Assembly: GCF_009758125.1 (NCBI RefSeq)
Contig: NZ_WRXO01000002.1
Location: 248,001 to 312,000 of the forward strand
DNA: 64,000 bases
Direction: 5' to 3'
Origin: Chitinophaga oryziterrae
GTDB taxonomy: Bacteria > Bacteroidota > Bacteroidia > Chitinophagales > Chitinophagaceae
Positions 61,818 through 64,000 of this stretch are shown piece after piece (position 1 is the first letter of the stretch; every line of letters starts with the position of its first letter). The position numbers and the translations under genes are program-made. The notes beneath the pieces are model-generated. The model did not search any database. It saw only the letters and a program-made list of their open reading frames with translations, and was not told where the DNA came from.

Positions 61818-61868
61818 GAACTAAGCTAGTTCGTTTGTTGTTTAGTTCTACGCTCATGAGCTTGAACT
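61818..61868. promoter_or_regulatory. operator-like dyads upstream of TcmP
   Basis: gaacta-agc-tagttc (61818-61832) is a 6-bp dyad. agttc (61844-61848) / gaact (61864-61868) flank the palindrome GCTCATGAGC (61852-61861). The repeated GAACT/AGTTC half-sites look like a regulator site. The remaining bases of the 61604-61969 gap are AT-rich with nothing else I can name. Confidence 0.35.
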
Positions 61869-61969
61869 GCTTGTAATATGTTTTTCTTCCTCGTGACATG
61901 ATGCTAAGGTATTTTATCTTAACTTCTTGTCCAGTCAAATGTAGCAACTTAAAACCTAACCCTCAGATA

Positions 61970-62809
61970 ATGAATAGTTTTGGTGGTAGTTGGACCATCG
62001 ATAAGATGGAAATAGTTGTGGCATATGCCCAAGCTTACTTAACCATTATGAATAAGCAAGCTTGGGTAAAAACGTTATATTTTGATGGTTTTGCAGGATC
62101 TGGTCATATTGATAATGATCCTCCTGAAAGTGAAGATGTAATCAAAGGCACTGCACTCCGAATTTTAGAAATTGAAGATCCCAAGTCATTTGATCTTTAT
62201 TATTTTGTTGAAAAAAATAAAAAGAATAAAAATTTATTAGAACAAACCATTAAAGACCAATTCCCAAATAAGTCAACATTTATCGTTCAAGGAGATTGCA
62301 ACCAGAAACTTGAAAGTATGGCTGACTATTTAAAGAAAAATAAACAATTTAGAGCTTTAGCCTTCATAGATCCTTATGGAATGAGTGTAAATTGGAAGTC
62401 TATTGAGTCTTTGAAAGACGCTGGTGTTGATTTATGGATTTTAGTTCCTACTGGTATTGGAGTCGGAAGGCTATTAACACAGACGGGAAAAATTGATGAT
62501 CTTTGGCTAAATAGACTAGAAATATTCTTAGGTATGGATAAGGAAGATATAAGAAAGCATTTTTACAAAAGGCAATCATCATTTACCTTATTTGGAGAAG
62601 AGAATTGGATCGAAAAAGAAAAGGGCGCAATTGAGAAAGCAGGAATTTTATACCAAGAAAAACTAAAAACTGTCTTTAAGTATGTTTCTGATTCTTTTGC
62701 TATGAGGAATAGTATGAATGTTATAATGTACCATTTTATGATGGCCACTAATAATAAAGCAGGATTGAAAATAGCCAATGATATTATAAAACCTAACTAT
62801 AAATTGTAG
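61970..62809 (+). CDS. tcmP: three-Cys-motif partner protein TcmP
   Basis: A 279-residue protein starting [24 protein letters not shown], the TcmP signature. A Rossmann methyltransferase-like layout can be read: motif [11 protein letters not shown] (37-46), acidic residue in FVEKN (E81), GDCN (D109), and AFIDPYGMS (D134) in the place of motif IV. TcmP is known only as the partner encoded next to three-Cys-motif (DUF5131) proteins, which is exactly the arrangement here, with five bases between them. The longer frame from 61898 adds a non-family N-terminus. Function unknown; nucleic acid modification is inference. Confidence 0.85.
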   Translation: MNSFGGSWTIDKMEIVVAYAQAYLTIMNKQAWVKTLYFDGFAGSGHIDNDPPESEDVIKGTALRILEIEDPKSFDLYYFVEKNKKNKNLLEQTIKDQFPNKSTFIVQGDCNQKLESMADYLKKNKQFRALAFIDPYGMSVNWKSIESLKDAGVDLWILVPTGIGVGRLLTQTGKIDDLWLNRLEIFLGMDKEDIRKHFYKRQSSFTLFGEENWIEKEKGAIEKAGILYQEKLKTVFKYVSDSFAMRNSMNVIMYHFMMATNNKAGLKIANDIIKPNYKL

Positions 62810-62814
62810 TCTTA

Positions 62815-63528
62815 ATGGCATCATCGAGCATTGAATGGACAGAGATGACCTGGAATCCAGTTACTGGGTGTACAAAAATATCTGCGGGATGCAAGTATTG
62901 TTACGCAGAAGTTATGGCTAAGCGCCTTCAGGCAATGGGAGTAGATAAATACAAAGATGCTTTTAAAATAAGGCTGCATGAAGATGCATTACAGATTCCA
63001 TATACTTGGAAAAAGCAGAAAGTTGTATTTGTCAATTCTATGAGTGACCTATTTCATAAAAGTGTTCCTCTTGATTTTATAAAAAAGGTTTTCCTAGTAA
63101 TGAATGAAAATCCTCAGCATACTTTTCAGGTTTTAACCAAAAGGGCTGATAGGCTTTTAGAGATTCATCGAGAATTAAAGTGGCCACATAATATTTGGAT
63201 GGGGGTTTCTATAGAGGACCATAGGGTACTTCATCGTCTTGATCTTTTAAGGCAAACAGGCGCTAGAACAAAGTTCCTTTCTTGTGAGCCTTTGATTGGA
63301 CCACTACCCAATATGGATTTAACTAATATAGACTGGGTAATTGTAGGAGGCGAAAGCGGTCATAAAGCTAGGCCTATGAACCCCGATTGGGTTTTGGAAA
63401 TAATGGATCAATGTAAATCTGCTGGAGTTGCTTTTTTTTTCAAACAATGGGGTGGAACTAATAAGAAAAAAAATGGAAGAATCCTTAATGGAAGAACTTA
63501 CGATGAAATGCCCGAGCAATATTTATAA
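62815..63528 (+). CDS. DUF5131 (phage Gp37/Gp68-like) three-Cys-motif protein
   Basis: A 237-residue protein beginning [23 protein letters not shown], with cysteines C19, C26 and C29 in a CX6CX2C pattern followed by YAE, then [34 protein letters not shown] and [13 protein letters not shown]. The Cys cluster and (beta/alpha) repeats suggest a divergent radical-SAM-type protein, though the usual spacing is CX3CX2C. It is the partner of TcmP. Such pairs occur on phages and islands; their substrate is not known. Confidence 0.85.
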   Translation: MASSSIEWTEMTWNPVTGCTKISAGCKYCYAEVMAKRLQAMGVDKYKDAFKIRLHEDALQIPYTWKKQKVVFVNSMSDLFHKSVPLDFIKKVFLVMNENPQHTFQVLTKRADRLLEIHRELKWPHNIWMGVSIEDHRVLHRLDLLRQTGARTKFLSCEPLIGPLPNMDLTNIDWVIVGGESGHKARPMNPDWVLEIMDQCKSAGVAFFFKQWGGTNKKKNGRILNGRTYDEMPEQYL

Positions 63529-63600
63529 ATTTATATATCGAGTTAAAAATATATCAGAATACTTCTGGTTTGAGAATTTAATAAGTCGGTTTATGGGGCC

Positions 63601-64000
63601 TCACCGCCTGATAAATCTCTTTCGATAATCGATTGGTGATAAGTCGGTATACCTTTTAAATACTTTTCGAAATGCATCTATGTTATTGTACCCAACCTCA
63701 TATATTATTTCGTTGATGCTTTTCCTATCTGACTCCAGTTGCGTTTTTGCAAATTCAACTTTTACCCTTTGAATATATTCAACTATGGAATTACCGGTAC
63801 ATTTTTTAAATCTCCTTTCAAAAGTTCTTCTCCCAACACTAAACTTTGAACAGATATCCTCAACAGTAAATATATTCGCAGGGCTATTCTCAATAAATTC
63901 CTGTGCACATAGCACTTCCTTATCCGTATGTTTCTTTTGTCCGATAAAAATGATAAACGGGTTCTGACTTTTTCTTTCAATGTCAATTTCAAACATCTTT
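63601..64000 (-). CDS. GlxA/AraC-type transcriptional regulator, C-terminal part
   Basis: At least 131 residues, cut by the window edge. The visible part has the linker NPFIIFIGQKKHTDKEVLCAQEFIE that in GlxA-family regulators joins a DJ-1/PfpI-like ligand domain to the DNA-binding domain. An AraC HTH pair follows: TVEDICSKFSVGRRTFERRFKKCTG and SINEIIYEVGYNNIDAFRKVFKRYTDLSPIDYRKRF. The ATG at 63996 is probably internal; the N-terminal domain should lie beyond 64000. It converges on DUF5131. Confidence 0.8.
   Translation of the reverse strand, partial: KMFEIDIERKSQNPFIIFIGQKKHTDKEVLCAQEFIENSPANIFTVEDICSKFSVGRRTFERRFKKCTGNSIVEYIQRVKVEFAKTQLESDRKSINEIIYEVGYNNIDAFRKVFKRYTDLSPIDYRKRFIRR

Overview
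The window looks like a chromosome segment of a Bacteroidota bacterium, most likely a Chitinophaga-like member of the Chitinophagaceae (inference). The grounds are many TTTG-N19/20-TAnnTTTG promoters, which are the Bacteroidota housekeeping type, and few Shine-Dalgarno sites. Family content agrees: a type IX secretion plug protein, a lipoprotein TamA homologue (TamL), a PafA-type phosphatase, FecR/STN signalling, and RpoB and RpoC of 1269 and 1431 residues. No rRNA, insertion sequence or CRISPR array was seen.

Layout. 1-9.7 kb: an alpha-oxoamine synthase, a PafA-like phosphatase, an enoyl-CoA hydratase-family enzyme, a TPR protein, a phosphosulfolactate synthase-like enzyme and aroE. 9.8-18.5 kb: truB, tamL, an rRNA-methyltransferase-type gene, an FtsX/LolC-type permease, the T9SS plug protein, NDH-2 and transaldolase, many of them in tightly convergent pairs. 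18.7-26.2 kb: the SRP RNA, small membrane proteins, and the SpoIIM-DUF4129-DUF4350-MoxR-DUF58 operon with overlapping stops and starts. 26.2-30.7 kb: riboflavin synthase, a nitronate monooxygenase-like gene, rpsU, a tyrosine recombinase and hpf.

30.7-45.7 kb is the translation/transcription core: tRNA-Thr(TGT)-Tyr-Gly-Thr(GGT), then an odd tRNA-like element, tuf, tRNA-Trp, secE, nusG, rplK, rplA, rplJ, rplL, rpoB and rpoC. An opposite-strand DUF1579 gene splits nusG from rplK. 45.7-49.2 kb: a DUF4397 lipoprotein, an OmpH-like lipoprotein, an amino acid permease, and a 560-base gap with a candidate structured RNA.

49.2-58.9 kb is the most interesting accessory region. It holds a FecR-type anti-sigma factor, an STN-containing TonB-dependent receptor with no SusD partner, two paralogous beta-helix-like lipoproteins flanking a third lipoprotein, and, on the other strand, an ECF sigma factor followed by an S41 protease lipoprotein. 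It reads as a cell-surface-sensed uptake system with unusual gene order.

58.9-60.7 kb: DUF4254, glycosyltransferase family 9 and tRNA-Gln. After tRNA-Gln the DNA becomes clearly AT-richer and carries a DUF3825 protein, a TcmP/DUF5131 'three-Cys-motif' pair behind an attenuator-like leader, and a GlxA/AraC-type regulator cut by the window end. This looks like an island inserted at or next to tRNA-Gln.

Other structure: an 11-bp phased inverted repeat array (27.05-27.14 kb), a 35-bp perfect inverted repeat (16.3 kb), a cluster of CTCC-TA-GGAG palindromes (7.9-8.1 kb), and several -7 boxes so close to the start codon that leaderless mRNAs are predicted.
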